The notes beneath the pieces were generated by a model. That model was not told where the DNA came from and ran no database searches. It saw only the letters and a program-made list of their open reading frames with translations. From Bacillota bacterium (GTDB taxonomy: Bacteria > Bacillota > UBA4882 > UBA8346), in assembly GCA_023400055.1 (NCBI GenBank), contig JAEXFN010000056.1:1-52062 (forward strand): a stretch of DNA of 52,062 nucleotides, read 5' to 3'. Position 1 is the stretch's first letter. Each line of letters starts with the position of its first letter. Shown one piece after another: positions 24,421-32,348 of this stretch. The translations under genes and the position numbers were made by a program.

Positions 24421-25125
24421 GTGAATGTTGTAATTACGGGCGCCAATAAGGGTTTGGGCTTTCAGTTGGTGAAGGTGTTGGCGGAGAACGGCCACCGGGT
24501 GATGGCCGGCGTATTCGAAGGCGATGACCCGTCGCCGGTCGAGCGCTTGGCAGCCGCGCATGCCGGGCAGGTGCAATTGACGCCGCTGGATGTGGCCGAT
24601 GAGGATTCGGTGCGTTCGGCCGCCGCGACCACCCCAACGGTTTTCAGCGCGGTCGATGTATTGATCAATAATGCCGGGGTGCTGCTATCCGGCGATCGGA
24701 CCGCTACGATTGATAAGATTTCCATTCCGGAATTGCGGCAAACCATCGCCGTCAACGCCATCGGCACGGTCATGGTGTTAAAATATTTCCTGCCCTTGAT
24801 GCGGGCCGATGGCGCCGGAATGATGCTTTTCATTACTTCGGAGGCGGGGAGCCTCTCCAATTCCGGCAGCGGTTTTCCGGCCTATTCCATCTCCAAAACC
24901 GCCGCCAATAAGGCAGTCTTGATCGGACGGGCCACCGCCGGAGCAAGCTACCGGATTTACGCCATGCATCCGGGCCGGATGAATACGGATATGGGCCGGA
25001 CCACCGCCCAGATCGAACCGGAGGAAGCGGCGGCAAGCATCTACCGGATAGCGGCGGGAATGACCCCGATCCGTGACAATGGAACGGGTTATATCGATTA
25101 TAAGGGCGAAGCGATGCCGCTTTGA
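24421..25125 (+). CDS. Short-chain dehydrogenase/reductase
   Basis: The 234-aa protein has the SDR nucleotide motif TGANKGLG (residues 6-13), NNAG in the middle, and the active-site YSISK with an upstream Ser (ITSEAGSLS). It should oxidise or reduce a sugar or alcohol carbon with NAD(P). Translation starts at GTG behind GGGAGG. It is placed between the permeases and a third VOC gene, so it likely acts on the imported compound. Confidence 0.88.
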   Translation: MNVVITGANKGLGFQLVKVLAENGHRVMAGVFEGDDPSPVERLAAAHAGQVQLTPLDVADEDSVRSAAATTPTVFSAVDVLINNAGVLLSGDRTATIDKISIPELRQTIAVNAIGTVMVLKYFLPLMRADGAGMMLFITSEAGSLSNSGSGFPAYSISKTAANKAVLIGRATAGASYRIYAMHPGRMNTDMGRTTAQIEPEEAAASIYRIAAGMTPIRDNGTGYIDYKGEAMPL

Positions 25126-25152
25126 TTCAAACGCCAGAAAGGGATGACCTTT

Positions 25153-25578
25153 ATGGAAGCTGTTCATTTGGGAATGACGATTCGCGATACCCGGCGGACT
25201 TTGGATTTTTATTGCAATACATTGGGCGCCAAATTGTTATGGGAACCGGAGCATCAGCGAGGCGTCCAGACCGAAACGATCTTCGGCCTGCCCGGCGCCC
25301 AAGTGTTGGTATCCGGCATTGAACTTCACGGCATGGTGGTCGAGTTTTTTCAATTTCTCCGGCCGGAAGTGCGACCGGACTCGTTCCCCGGCGATTATCG
25401 GAGTGGGGGTTGGAAACACCTGGCCCTCGCCGTAACGGACCTCGACCGGGAAGTCGAAAACCTGGCCCGGCGCGGGGTCCATTTCCGGTTTCCCGTCCAA
25501 ACCCTGCCCAATGGTTGCCGGATGACCTATTTTGACGATCCGGACGGGACAATGCTAGAATTGATTCAACTGGCGTAA
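25153..25578 (+). CDS. VOC/glyoxalase-superfamily protein 3
   Basis: This 141-aa VOC protein is only distantly related to VOC 1 and 2. It keeps the full classic ligand set: His (AVHLGMTI), Glu (MVVEFFQF), His (WKHLALAV) and Glu (TMLELIQL), so it is the most likely of the three to be a metal-dependent lyase, epimerase or dioxygenase. The ATG at 25153 is chosen for its distance from AAAGGG; the ATG at 25144 is the alternative. The end DDPDGTMLELIQ is typical of the family. Confidence 0.82.
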   Translation: MEAVHLGMTIRDTRRTLDFYCNTLGAKLLWEPEHQRGVQTETIFGLPGAQVLVSGIELHGMVVEFFQFLRPEVRPDSFPGDYRSGGWKHLALAVTDLDREVENLARRGVHFRFPVQTLPNGCRMTYFDDPDGTMLELIQLA

Positions 25579-25677
25579 TATTAAAGGTAACGGATCCCAT
25601 GGTTCCATGAGCTTTGGTGATCGCCTTGACCTTCGGCCAGGGTTTACCACAACGCTTCTTAAAGGAGGAAAAGACGC

Positions 25678-26781
25678 TTGGAAAAGGTCAGGATAGCCGT
25701 AATCGGCTGTGGAACGATCAGCGAAATATACTTTCAGGTCTTGCAGAAGTTCCCTTGGATTGAGGTCGTGGCTTGCTCCGATCTGGCGCCGGATAAAGCG
25801 GAGGCGCGGGCGGCGCAGTTTAAGATCCCCAAAGTACTTACGGTGGCCGAGGTTATGACCGACCTGGCCGTCGAAATCATCTTGAATCTGACGACCCCGC
25901 ATGCTCACGCGGAGATCATCCGGGCCGCCACCAGCCATGGCAAGCATGTTTATACCGAGAAGCCGTTAATGCTCGACGTGGCCGAGGCGGAAGAACTGCT
26001 CGGGCGGGCCAAGGCCAGGGGCTTGCGGGTGGGCTGCGCTCCCGATACCTTCCTGGGCGGGGCCTTGCAGACCTGCCGCAAACTGATCGACGACGGTTGG
26101 ATCGGCCGGCCGGTCGCCGCCACCGCGTTCCGGATGGGCTGGGGCCCCGAAACCTGGCATCCCGCCCCGGAATTCTATTATCAGAGCGGCGGCGGTCCGT
26201 TGCTGGACATGGGACCGTATTACCTGACCGCTTTGGTCAGCCTGCTGGGACCGGTGGCCCAAGTGGCCGCCTCGGCCCGGATCAGTTATCCCGAGCGGAT
26301 AATCACCAGCCAGCCCCGGTATGGACAGAAGATCAGCGTAGAAGTTCCCACCCATGTGGCGGGGCTCCTCGATTTTCAAAGCGGCGCGCTGGCTACCATG
26401 ATCACCAGTTTCGACGTGCGCGGTTCACAACTGCCGCATATCGAGATTTATGGCACGACCGGGACGTTGAGCGTTCCCGATCCGAACCACTTCGGCGGCG
26501 AGATCCGCCTCAAAAAGGCGGGCTCCGATGAATGGTGCGCGGTGCCGCTGCTGTTCGGCTATACCGAAAATTACCGGGGCTTGGGGTTGGCGGATATGGC
26601 CTATGCGTTGCGGAGCGGCCGCCAGCACCGCGCCAGCGGGGATTTGGCCTATCATGTATTGGAGATCATGGATTCCTTGGCCGAGGCGGCCCAGTCGGAA
26701 CGGCGCATCGCCATGAAGAGCCGTTGTGAACGCCCGGCTCCGTTCCCGCCGGGCATGCTGGAAAATACTTTGGACGATTGA
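25678..26781 (+). CDS. Gfo/Idh/MocA-family oxidoreductase
   Basis: The 367-aa protein has an N-terminal Rossmann domain (VIGCGTISE), the EKP motif (YTEKPLML, catalytic Lys) and a C-terminal alpha/beta domain with DMGPYYLTAL. Family members oxidise or reduce sugars, inositols or keto-sugars with NAD(P). The TTG start follows AAAGGAGG 9 bp upstream. It is the last gene of the LacI-controlled module and is followed by 21-bp repeat array 2. The substrate is unknown. Confidence 0.92.
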   Translation: MEKVRIAVIGCGTISEIYFQVLQKFPWIEVVACSDLAPDKAEARAAQFKIPKVLTVAEVMTDLAVEIILNLTTPHAHAEIIRAATSHGKHVYTEKPLMLDVAEAEELLGRAKARGLRVGCAPDTFLGGALQTCRKLIDDGWIGRPVAATAFRMGWGPETWHPAPEFYYQSGGGPLLDMGPYYLTALVSLLGPVAQVAASARISYPERIITSQPRYGQKISVEVPTHVAGLLDFQSGALATMITSFDVRGSQLPHIEIYGTTGTLSVPDPNHFGGEIRLKKAGSDEWCAVPLLFGYTENYRGLGLADMAYALRSGRQHRASGDLAYHVLEIMDSLAEAAQSERRIAMKSRCERPAPFPPGMLENTLDD

Positions 26782-26824
26782 TGGTTTATTGCGTCTTTGG
26801 CTACCAGCCCCGGGGATTGGCGGA

Positions 26825-27155
26825 GCAAGACCAATCCCCGGGAAATCAGGGACGGTTCCCGAAGGATTGGGACCGGCTCTTGGGGAAGCAGTTATGGTCC
26901 TTGAGGATGCAGGTACGCTTCTTGAGAATGCTTCCCCAAGCCTTGGGAAAGCAGGGATGGTCTTTGGGGGAACAGGAATGGAACCATCCCTAACACGGAT
27001 CCGAAGATCCTCTGAAAGGATCCGTTGCTCCCTTACAAGGATAAGACGATTCCTTACACGGATGGCGGTACACCTTACATGGATCACGAGATCCTTTGAA
27101 AGGATCATAACGTCCCTTACAAGGACGGCTTTCATCCTAACATGGATAAAGAATA
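26825..27155. repeat. 21-bp array 2: two repeat types side by side
   Basis: Seven degenerate 21-bp units run from 26825 to 26971 (type A, core such as CCCAAGCCTTGGG), then eight units of exact 21-bp length from 26988 to 27155 (type B, core such as TCCTTACAAGGA). Both cores are palindromic. Type A shares its sequence with arrays 3 and 4, including the stretch GGGAAAGCAGGGATGGTC. Minus-strand translation of type A gives SQGLGKHSQ, the heptad found in the other arrays; that frame meets a stop soon after. Long frames exist on both strands but lack gene-like starts. Confidence 0.85.
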
Positions 27156-27356
27156 TCCTAATTGAACCAACGGCCATACCTCACAAGAGAGCCGGGAGAG
27201 AAACAAGATCGCCGATGAAACGGATTGAAGGATGCCCCGGAATGAAACTATTAAAAGCCCGGCCGGTCTTTCCGGGAAATCCCTAAAGCAGTGGAAGCGG
27301 CGGTCCGGATTTTAGATTGCTTTGATTAATGTATTGTTAAATCGCTTTCCAAACCA

Positions 27357-27385
27357 TTGACGGATAATCTGAAACGTAATATCTT
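27357..27385 (+). promoter_or_regulatory. Promoter of the nitrogenase-like operon
   Basis: TTGACG (27357-27362) and TATCTT (27380-27385) are 17 bp apart. An iron-box-like operator begins 18 bp after the -10 element, so a bound repressor would block initiation or early elongation. The leader to the first gene is about 200 nt. Confidence 0.55.
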
Positions 27386-27402
27386 AATTATGTTAATCGA
27401 AA

Positions 27403-27418
27403 GTTAGTCAAGACTAAC
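27403..27418. promoter_or_regulatory. Iron-box-like operator 1 (GTTAG-N6-CTAAC)
   Basis: GTTAGTCAAGACTAAC is a 7+2+7 palindrome just downstream of the promoter. With the second site it shares GTTAG-N6-CTAAC, the half-sites of DtxR/IdeR-family metal repressors (consensus TTAGGTTAGGCTAACCTAA). The regulator itself is not in the window. Confidence 0.55.
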
Positions 27419-27493
27419 ATCGTGATGGCGAGTAATAGGATCGGAAAAGGCCGATCCATCGTCCTATCGAAAAAAGAAACTTATCGCTTAAAA

Positions 27494-27511
27494 TGTTAGG
27501 CTAAACTAACA
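27494..27511. promoter_or_regulatory. Iron-box-like operator 2
   Basis: TGTTAGGCTAAACTAACA contains GTTAGGCTAA, identical to ten central bases of the DtxR/IdeR box. It lies in the leader about 90 bp downstream of operator 1 and 86 bp before the first gene. Confidence 0.55.
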
Positions 27512-27526
27512 AAAATGAGCCATGAT

Positions 27527-27554
27527 GCCGTCCTTGCGAGGAGCCAAGGACGGC
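27527..27554 (+). promoter_or_regulatory. Leader hairpin before the nitrogenase-like operon
   Basis: GCCGTCCTTG (27527-27536) pairs perfectly with CAAGGACGGC (27545-27554). The loop contains GAGGAG. No T run follows, so it is more likely a structural or stabilising leader element than a terminator. Confidence 0.5.
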
Positions 27555-27596
27555 AAGAAAGCAACAACGGATTTTCATTAGAGGAATCGTGGTGGA

Positions 27597-28910
27597 ATGA
27601 TGGGTGAAGAATTTTTGAGGATGAGCTTGGCCGAAGCCGGGCGGAGCGATTCGTGGTTGCGCGGCAAGCGGCTTTTCGAGCACTGCCTGCAGTATACGTC
27701 GCCCAGCCATGGGGGATGGGGCATCGTCCGGGTCGGCATGCTGGTGCCGCAGTCGGTGATGCTGTTCATCGCGCCGCCCGCTTGCGGTCGGCACGGCGCG
27801 ATCGCCGGGTTCCAGCAGGGCTTTAAACAGCGCCTGTTTTACCTGTATGTCGATGAAGTCGATTTGGTGACCGGGGAGCACTTGGAGCTGGTGGCGCAGG
27901 CGGTGGCGGAAATATTCGCTACCGCCGAACCCCGGCCGCAGGCGTTGATCATCTGTATCAGTTGTGTGGATTACCTGCTCGGTTCGGACTTCGAGGCGAT
28001 CGTCCGGGAATTGGAAGCGGATTTTGGGGTGCCGGTGCGGCTCAGTTACATGAATCCCATTGCCATGGACGGCCGGACACCGCCCCAGCCCAACATGCAA
28101 AAGACGATTTACAGCTTCCTGCCACAGCCGCCGGAACGGGATAACGGCATGAACGTTATCGGCAACTTCGTTCCGGTGGAACCGGACAGTGAGCTCTATG
28201 AAGTGCTGGGACGGGCCGGGTTTGGACCGCTGCGCCAGATCGGCCGGTGCGCGACCCTGGCTGAGCTGGCGGCGATGTCCCGTTCGGCGCATAACCTGTT
28301 GATCCGCGCCGAGGGCCGGCTGGCCGCCGCTGCGCTCCGGGATAGGCTGGGCATTCCTTTTTGTTTCGCGCCGGTCGCCTACGGCTTGGAGACCATCGCC
28401 AAGGGATACCGGGAGATGGCCGAATTCCTGGGCGTTACGCTGGAGACCGAGTGCTACAGGCAGGAGGCCGTGGCGGCCATCGCGGCGGCCCGGGCCAGGC
28501 TGGGACCGTTGAAGCTCGCGGTATGCTCGACCGCCAACGCCATGCCGTTTGAATTGAGTCGCGCCTTGACGGAGTTTGGTTTCGAGGTGGTCTATATCTT
28601 CTGCGACGAGCTTGGGGACGCCGACGCCGAGCATCTGGAGTGGCTGGCGCAAAATTCCCCCGCTACCCAAGTGCTGACCAATGTCCATCCCGGCATGCCC
28701 GTTTTTGCGGCGGGGCGGAACGAGGTGGATCTGGCGATCGGCCTTTCGGCCGGTTACTATTGCGACTGTCCCCAGACGGTCCCGCTGAGCATGGATTGTC
28801 AGCCCTATGGCTACCGGGGCATCGTTTATTTATTGAAGGCGATGGTCGCCGCCTGGGAAGAACCGCGGGACCTTCGCGAGATGATCCTGAATGCGACGAT
28901 CGTGATATAG
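27597..28910 (+). CDS. Nitrogenase component 1-like protein, alpha (NifD-like)
   Basis: The 437-aa protein has the nitrogenase component 1 layout. Cys30 (EHCLQYTSPSHG), Cys63 (APPACGRHG) and Cys123 (CISCVDYLLGSD) match the three P-cluster cysteine positions of NifD. I see no equivalents of the FeMo-cofactor Cys and His ligands, so it is not a conventional nitrogenase. It is followed by a NifK-like gene and, after an ABC importer, a NifH-like gene in one operon. An ATP-driven two-component reductase of an imported organic or metal compound is the best inference. Relatives with known jobs are DPOR, COR, CfbD and Mar; none fits exactly. The start (ATG 27597 or 27600) follows AGAGGA at a long spacing. 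Confidence 0.8.
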   Translation: MMGEEFLRMSLAEAGRSDSWLRGKRLFEHCLQYTSPSHGGWGIVRVGMLVPQSVMLFIAPPACGRHGAIAGFQQGFKQRLFYLYVDEVDLVTGEHLELVAQAVAEIFATAEPRPQALIICISCVDYLLGSDFEAIVRELEADFGVPVRLSYMNPIAMDGRTPPQPNMQKTIYSFLPQPPERDNGMNVIGNFVPVEPDSELYEVLGRAGFGPLRQIGRCATLAELAAMSRSAHNLLIRAEGRLAAAALRDRLGIPFCFAPVAYGLETIAKGYREMAEFLGVTLETECYRQEAVAAIAAARARLGPLKLAVCSTANAMPFELSRALTEFGFEVVYIFCDELGDADAEHLEWLAQNSPATQVLTNVHPGMPVFAAGRNEVDLAIGLSAGYYCDCPQTVPLSMDCQPYGYRGIVYLLKAMVAAWEEPRDLREMILNATIVI

Positions 28911-28922
28911 AGGAGATTGGGA

Positions 28923-30110
28923 ATGAAACGCTTATTCAAGTTCCTGCCGCCGTTCGCCCCGGATTATTCGGGGGTCTGCTCGGCCCTGTTCGAGCTGGGA
29001 GGGATCTCGGTGATTCTCGATGCCTCCGGATGCACGGGCAATTATACCGGCTATGACGAACCGCGCTGGTATGGCGGTCCCGGCAATGTGTATTGTTCCG
29101 GTTTGCGCGAGATGGATGCGGTCCTGGGTGACGAGGCGAAACTCTTTCGCAAAGTCCAGGAATATCTGGGACGGCGTCGCGCCGCGTTCATCGCTTTGCT
29201 GGGGAGTCCGGCGCCGATGGTGATCGGCATGGATTATGCGGCGGTCGCCGCGGAGATGGCGCAACAGTTTGATCTGCCGGTGCTGGCCTTCGCCACCAGC
29301 GGAATGCATTATTACGATCAGGGGGCTTCCCAGGCGCTCTTGGCGGTGGCCCGTCAATTTGTAAAGCCGCCGTCCCGGAAAGCGGCGGATGGCGTGAATA
29401 TCATCGGTGCCACGCCGCTCGATCTGAGCTCCGCGAATCTGCAAGCGTTGCGCCGGGAGCTGGAAAAGGCGGGCTGTTCCATCGTATCCTGCTGGTCGAT
29501 GGGGTCCGATCTGGCGGCTATCGGCCGCGCGGCGGAGGCCGGCCTGAACCTGGTGGTTTCCGGGACGGGGCTGGCCGCCGCCCGTTACCTGGAAAGCCAA
29601 TACGGCATCCCTTTTATGACCGGCATTCCGGTGGGCAAGTTAGCGGGAGCGCGGCTGTTGAACGCCATCCGTTCCGGCCGGTCCGGCGGCGGCGCGCAGA
29701 GCCTGGCACCGTTGCCCGCGGGCGTCGATCCTGGCCCCGCCTTGGTCATCGGCGAACAGGTGACCGCCAATTCGATCCGGCGCTGCCTGCAGGATGATTT
29801 CGGGTTTCAGCGGGTGGACGTGGCTTCCTATTTCAACCTGGATGCCGCGTTGCTGGCGGCCGGCGATCACTATTTGCAGTCGGAAGATGATTTGGTGGAG
29901 TTGACCAGGGCGGGCGGATACGCCGTGGTGATCGGCGACCCTTTGTACCAGCCACTGGTGCAAGCGGCGCGGCCGCAGTACATCGGAATCCCCCATTATG
30001 CCGTATCCAGCAAGATCTTTCATATGGACCGCCGCTGTTACCTGGGAGAGGAGGGGAACGCAATGATTGCCGAAGGTTTCGAGCGCGTCTTGATGGAAAG
30101 CGTCAATTAG
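28923..30110 (+). CDS. Nitrogenase component 1-like protein, beta (NifK-like)
   Basis: The 395-aa protein keeps two of the expected cluster cysteines, Cys19 (YSGVCSALFE) and Cys37 (DASGCTGNY). The third position is Ser95 in LGSPAPMVIGMD. An extra Cys58 (NVYCSGL) is nearby. Three ligands from alpha and fewer from beta resemble DPOR-type enzymes, which carry a single [4Fe-4S] cluster between subunits. The ATG at 28923 has GAGGAG upstream; an in-frame TTG at 28917 is less likely. The gene begins 12 bp after alpha and was probably derived from the same ancestor. Function unknown. Confidence 0.78.
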   Translation: MKRLFKFLPPFAPDYSGVCSALFELGGISVILDASGCTGNYTGYDEPRWYGGPGNVYCSGLREMDAVLGDEAKLFRKVQEYLGRRRAAFIALLGSPAPMVIGMDYAAVAAEMAQQFDLPVLAFATSGMHYYDQGASQALLAVARQFVKPPSRKAADGVNIIGATPLDLSSANLQALRRELEKAGCSIVSCWSMGSDLAAIGRAAEAGLNLVVSGTGLAAARYLESQYGIPFMTGIPVGKLAGARLLNAIRSGRSGGGAQSLAPLPAGVDPGPALVIGEQVTANSIRRCLQDDFGFQRVDVASYFNLDAALLAAGDHYLQSEDDLVELTRAGGYAVVIGDPLYQPLVQAARPQYIGIPHYAVSSKIFHMDRRCYLGEEGNAMIAEGFERVLMESVN

Positions 30111-30161
30111 TGGAATCTCAAATCATTCAGGGGAAAAGCAAATGAAAGGACGAATTCATTG

Positions 30162-31295
30162 ATGCAAAAATTGCAACGAAGCATGACGATGTTTTTGCTG
30201 TTGGCAACGGTTCTGGCGCTCACCGCCGTTTCCGGACCGGGCGATGCAGTGCTGGGGAAAGCGGCCGAAAAGACCCGGACGATCGTCGACCAGAACGGCC
30301 GGACGGTGAAGCTCCCGGCGCAAGTGAAGCGGGTGGTGGTCACCACGATCTGGCCGCTGCCGTCGGTCTTTTACATGGTGGACGGTTCGACCAAACGCTT
30401 GGTCGGGATACCCCCGGCCTCCCGAAGCGCGGCGGGTCCTTCCATGCTCTCGGTGGTAGCTCCGGAGATCATGAAGGCCGAGACGGTCTTCGCTACCGGG
30501 GACGATGTCAATCTGGAAGAGCTGATGAAGCTGCGGCCGGACGTGGTGTTATTCCGGGGCGAGAACGCGCCCGAACAGGCCAAACTGGAGAAGACGGGGA
30601 TTCCGGCGGTCGGGTTCCGGACCACCTCGTTGGCGGACGGCAACAGCATTGAAAATGTATATACCTGGATGAAACTGCTGGAACAGGTGCTCGGAAAGAG
30701 CGCGAAGCAGTCCAAGGCCGAAGAGTTCAAGCGCCAATCGCTTCAGGCGTTGAATATGATCCAGGCGCGGGTCAAGAATATCCCCGCCGAAAAACGGACC
30801 AGGGCGCTGTTCCTTTACAAAGACGATGAGAAGACGATTACCGTCGCCGGAAGCAACCATTTCAGTCATTTCTGGCTGACCGCGACCGGAGCGATCGATG
30901 TCGCCGCCGACATCAAGGGAACCGCCGTGGTCAATATGGAGCAGATTTACAAGTGGGATCCCGATATCATCTATATCACCAATTTTACGGAAACGCTGCC
31001 CGAGGATCTGCTCGGCAACAAAATAAACGGCCAGGATTGGAGCAGAGTCAAGGCGGTCAAGAATCATCAGGTCTATAAGGAGCCGCTGGGAATCTACCGT
31101 TGGTATCCGCCCAGCACCGATGTTCCCTTAATGCTCAAATGGCTGGCGCAGAAGAATTATCCCGGCCTGTTCAACGATTATTCCATTGAGACTGAGATTA
31201 AAACCTATTTTAAGCAATTTTACCATTACCAGTTGCGGGACAGCCAAGTCCGGCAGATACTTAATCCGCCGCGGGACGCCGCCAAGGATTCGTGA
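30162..31295 (+). CDS. FecB/BtuF-type substrate-binding protein
   Basis: The 377-aa exported protein has an N-terminal hydrophobic signal peptide (about residues 8-25) and the two-lobed TroA/FepB/BtuF fold, with TIVDQNGRTVKLPAQVKRVV at the start and LRPDVVLFRG before the linker helix. This class binds ferric siderophores, heme or corrinoids, not sugars. Start at TTG 30159 or ATG 30162. It sits directly after the two nitrogenase-like subunits, so its ligand is probably their substrate or metal source. Confidence 0.88.
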   Translation: MQKLQRSMTMFLLLATVLALTAVSGPGDAVLGKAAEKTRTIVDQNGRTVKLPAQVKRVVVTTIWPLPSVFYMVDGSTKRLVGIPPASRSAAGPSMLSVVAPEIMKAETVFATGDDVNLEELMKLRPDVVLFRGENAPEQAKLEKTGIPAVGFRTTSLADGNSIENVYTWMKLLEQVLGKSAKQSKAEEFKRQSLQALNMIQARVKNIPAEKRTRALFLYKDDEKTITVAGSNHFSHFWLTATGAIDVAADIKGTAVVNMEQIYKWDPDIIYITNFTETLPEDLLGNKINGQDWSRVKAVKNHQVYKEPLGIYRWYPPSTDVPLMLKWLAQKNYPGLFNDYSIETEIKTYFKQFYHYQLRDSQVRQILNPPRDAAKDS

Positions 31296-31304
31296 GGTAA
31301 TTCA

Positions 31305-32348
31305 ATGGACCAGCGCAACATAGAACATAACCAATTCATCAGGCGCAGCCGAGTCCGCTGGATCCTTCTGGCATTACTGCCGGTCGTCTGCTTGCTGATG
31401 GCACTGGCGATCGGACGGTACTACGTCGCGCCGGCAACGGTGCTCAGGATTCTCGGTTCGCACCTGCTGCCGTTGGATACCACCTGGCGGGAGTTCGATT
31501 ACTCGGTGGTCTGCCAGGTCCGGTTGCCCCGCGTGTTATTGGCGATGCTGGTGGGAGCGGCCCTGTCGATTGCCGGAGCGTCTTTCCAGGGGATCTTCGG
31601 AAACCCGTTGGCCAGCCCGGACGCGTTGGGCGTTTCATCCGGGACCGGCTTTGGAGCCGCGTTGGCGCTGTTGCTCTTCAATCACAACATGATCGCCGTT
31701 CAACTATGGGCGCTGTTCTTCGGGATGGTCGCCATCGGACTTACTTTTCTGATCAGCCGCTTGCGCAAGAGGCAACAGGTATTGATGCTGATCCTCTCGG
31801 GCGTGGTCGTCTCCTCCTTTTTCCAGGCGATGATCTCGCTGATCAAATATATCGCCGACCCCGAGTCCAAGTTGCCCACGATCACCTACTGGCTGATGGG
31901 GAGCATGGCGACGGCCTCCTATCGCGACTTGGCCGTCGTGGCAGGCATCATCGCCGTGGGCTCGGCGGTCCTGCTGCTGTTGCGCTGGCGGATCAACCTG
32001 CTTTCCTTGAGTGAGGAAGAGGCGAAGAGCATGGGGGTCAATGTTACCCTGCTACGCTGGACGGTGATCGGCGCTGCGACGCTGGTCACCGCGGCGACCG
32101 TCTCCACCTGCGGCTTCATCGGTTGGGTCGGCCTGATTATCCCGCATGCCGTACGGATGCTGGTGGGCAGCGACTATCGGGCCATCTTGCCGGCGTCCTT
32201 GCTGCTTGGAGCGACCTATATGCTGATCATCGACTTGATTGCGCGAACTGCGACCGCTTCGGAGATCCCTTTATCGATCCTGACTGCCGTCGCGGGGGCG
32301 CCGTTTTTTGCCTACTTATTGAGAAAAACCGGAGGAGGTTGGGGTTAA
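31305..32348 (+). CDS. FecCD-family ABC permease
   Basis: The 347-aa protein is a FecCD/BtuC permease with about ten membrane segments and the conserved GNPLASPDALGVSSGTGFGA (residues 100-120) and CGFIGWVGLIIPHAVRML, the loop that docks to the ATPase. It forms a homodimer in this family. The start lies 9 bp after the binding-protein stop. Its TAA overlaps the ATPase start (TAATG). Confidence 0.93.
   Translation: MDQRNIEHNQFIRRSRVRWILLALLPVVCLLMALAIGRYYVAPATVLRILGSHLLPLDTTWREFDYSVVCQVRLPRVLLAMLVGAALSIAGASFQGIFGNPLASPDALGVSSGTGFGAALALLLFNHNMIAVQLWALFFGMVAIGLTFLISRLRKRQQVLMLILSGVVVSSFFQAMISLIKYIADPESKLPTITYWLMGSMATASYRDLAVVAGIIAVGSAVLLLLRWRINLLSLSEEEAKSMGVNVTLLRWTVIGAATLVTAATVSTCGFIGWVGLIIPHAVRMLVGSDYRAILPASLLLGATYMLIIDLIARTATASEIPLSILTAVAGAPFFAYLLRKTGGGWG

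Noticed and set aside
26425..27177. Long minus-strand frame over array 2 as a gene
   Set aside because: Half of it is the antisense of the Gfo/Idh/MocA gene and the rest is repeat; no start signal.
26726..27286. Long plus-strand frame over array 2 as a gene
   Set aside because: It overlaps the end of the Gfo/Idh/MocA gene, has no ribosome binding site, and its openness follows from the 21-bp period of the repeats.
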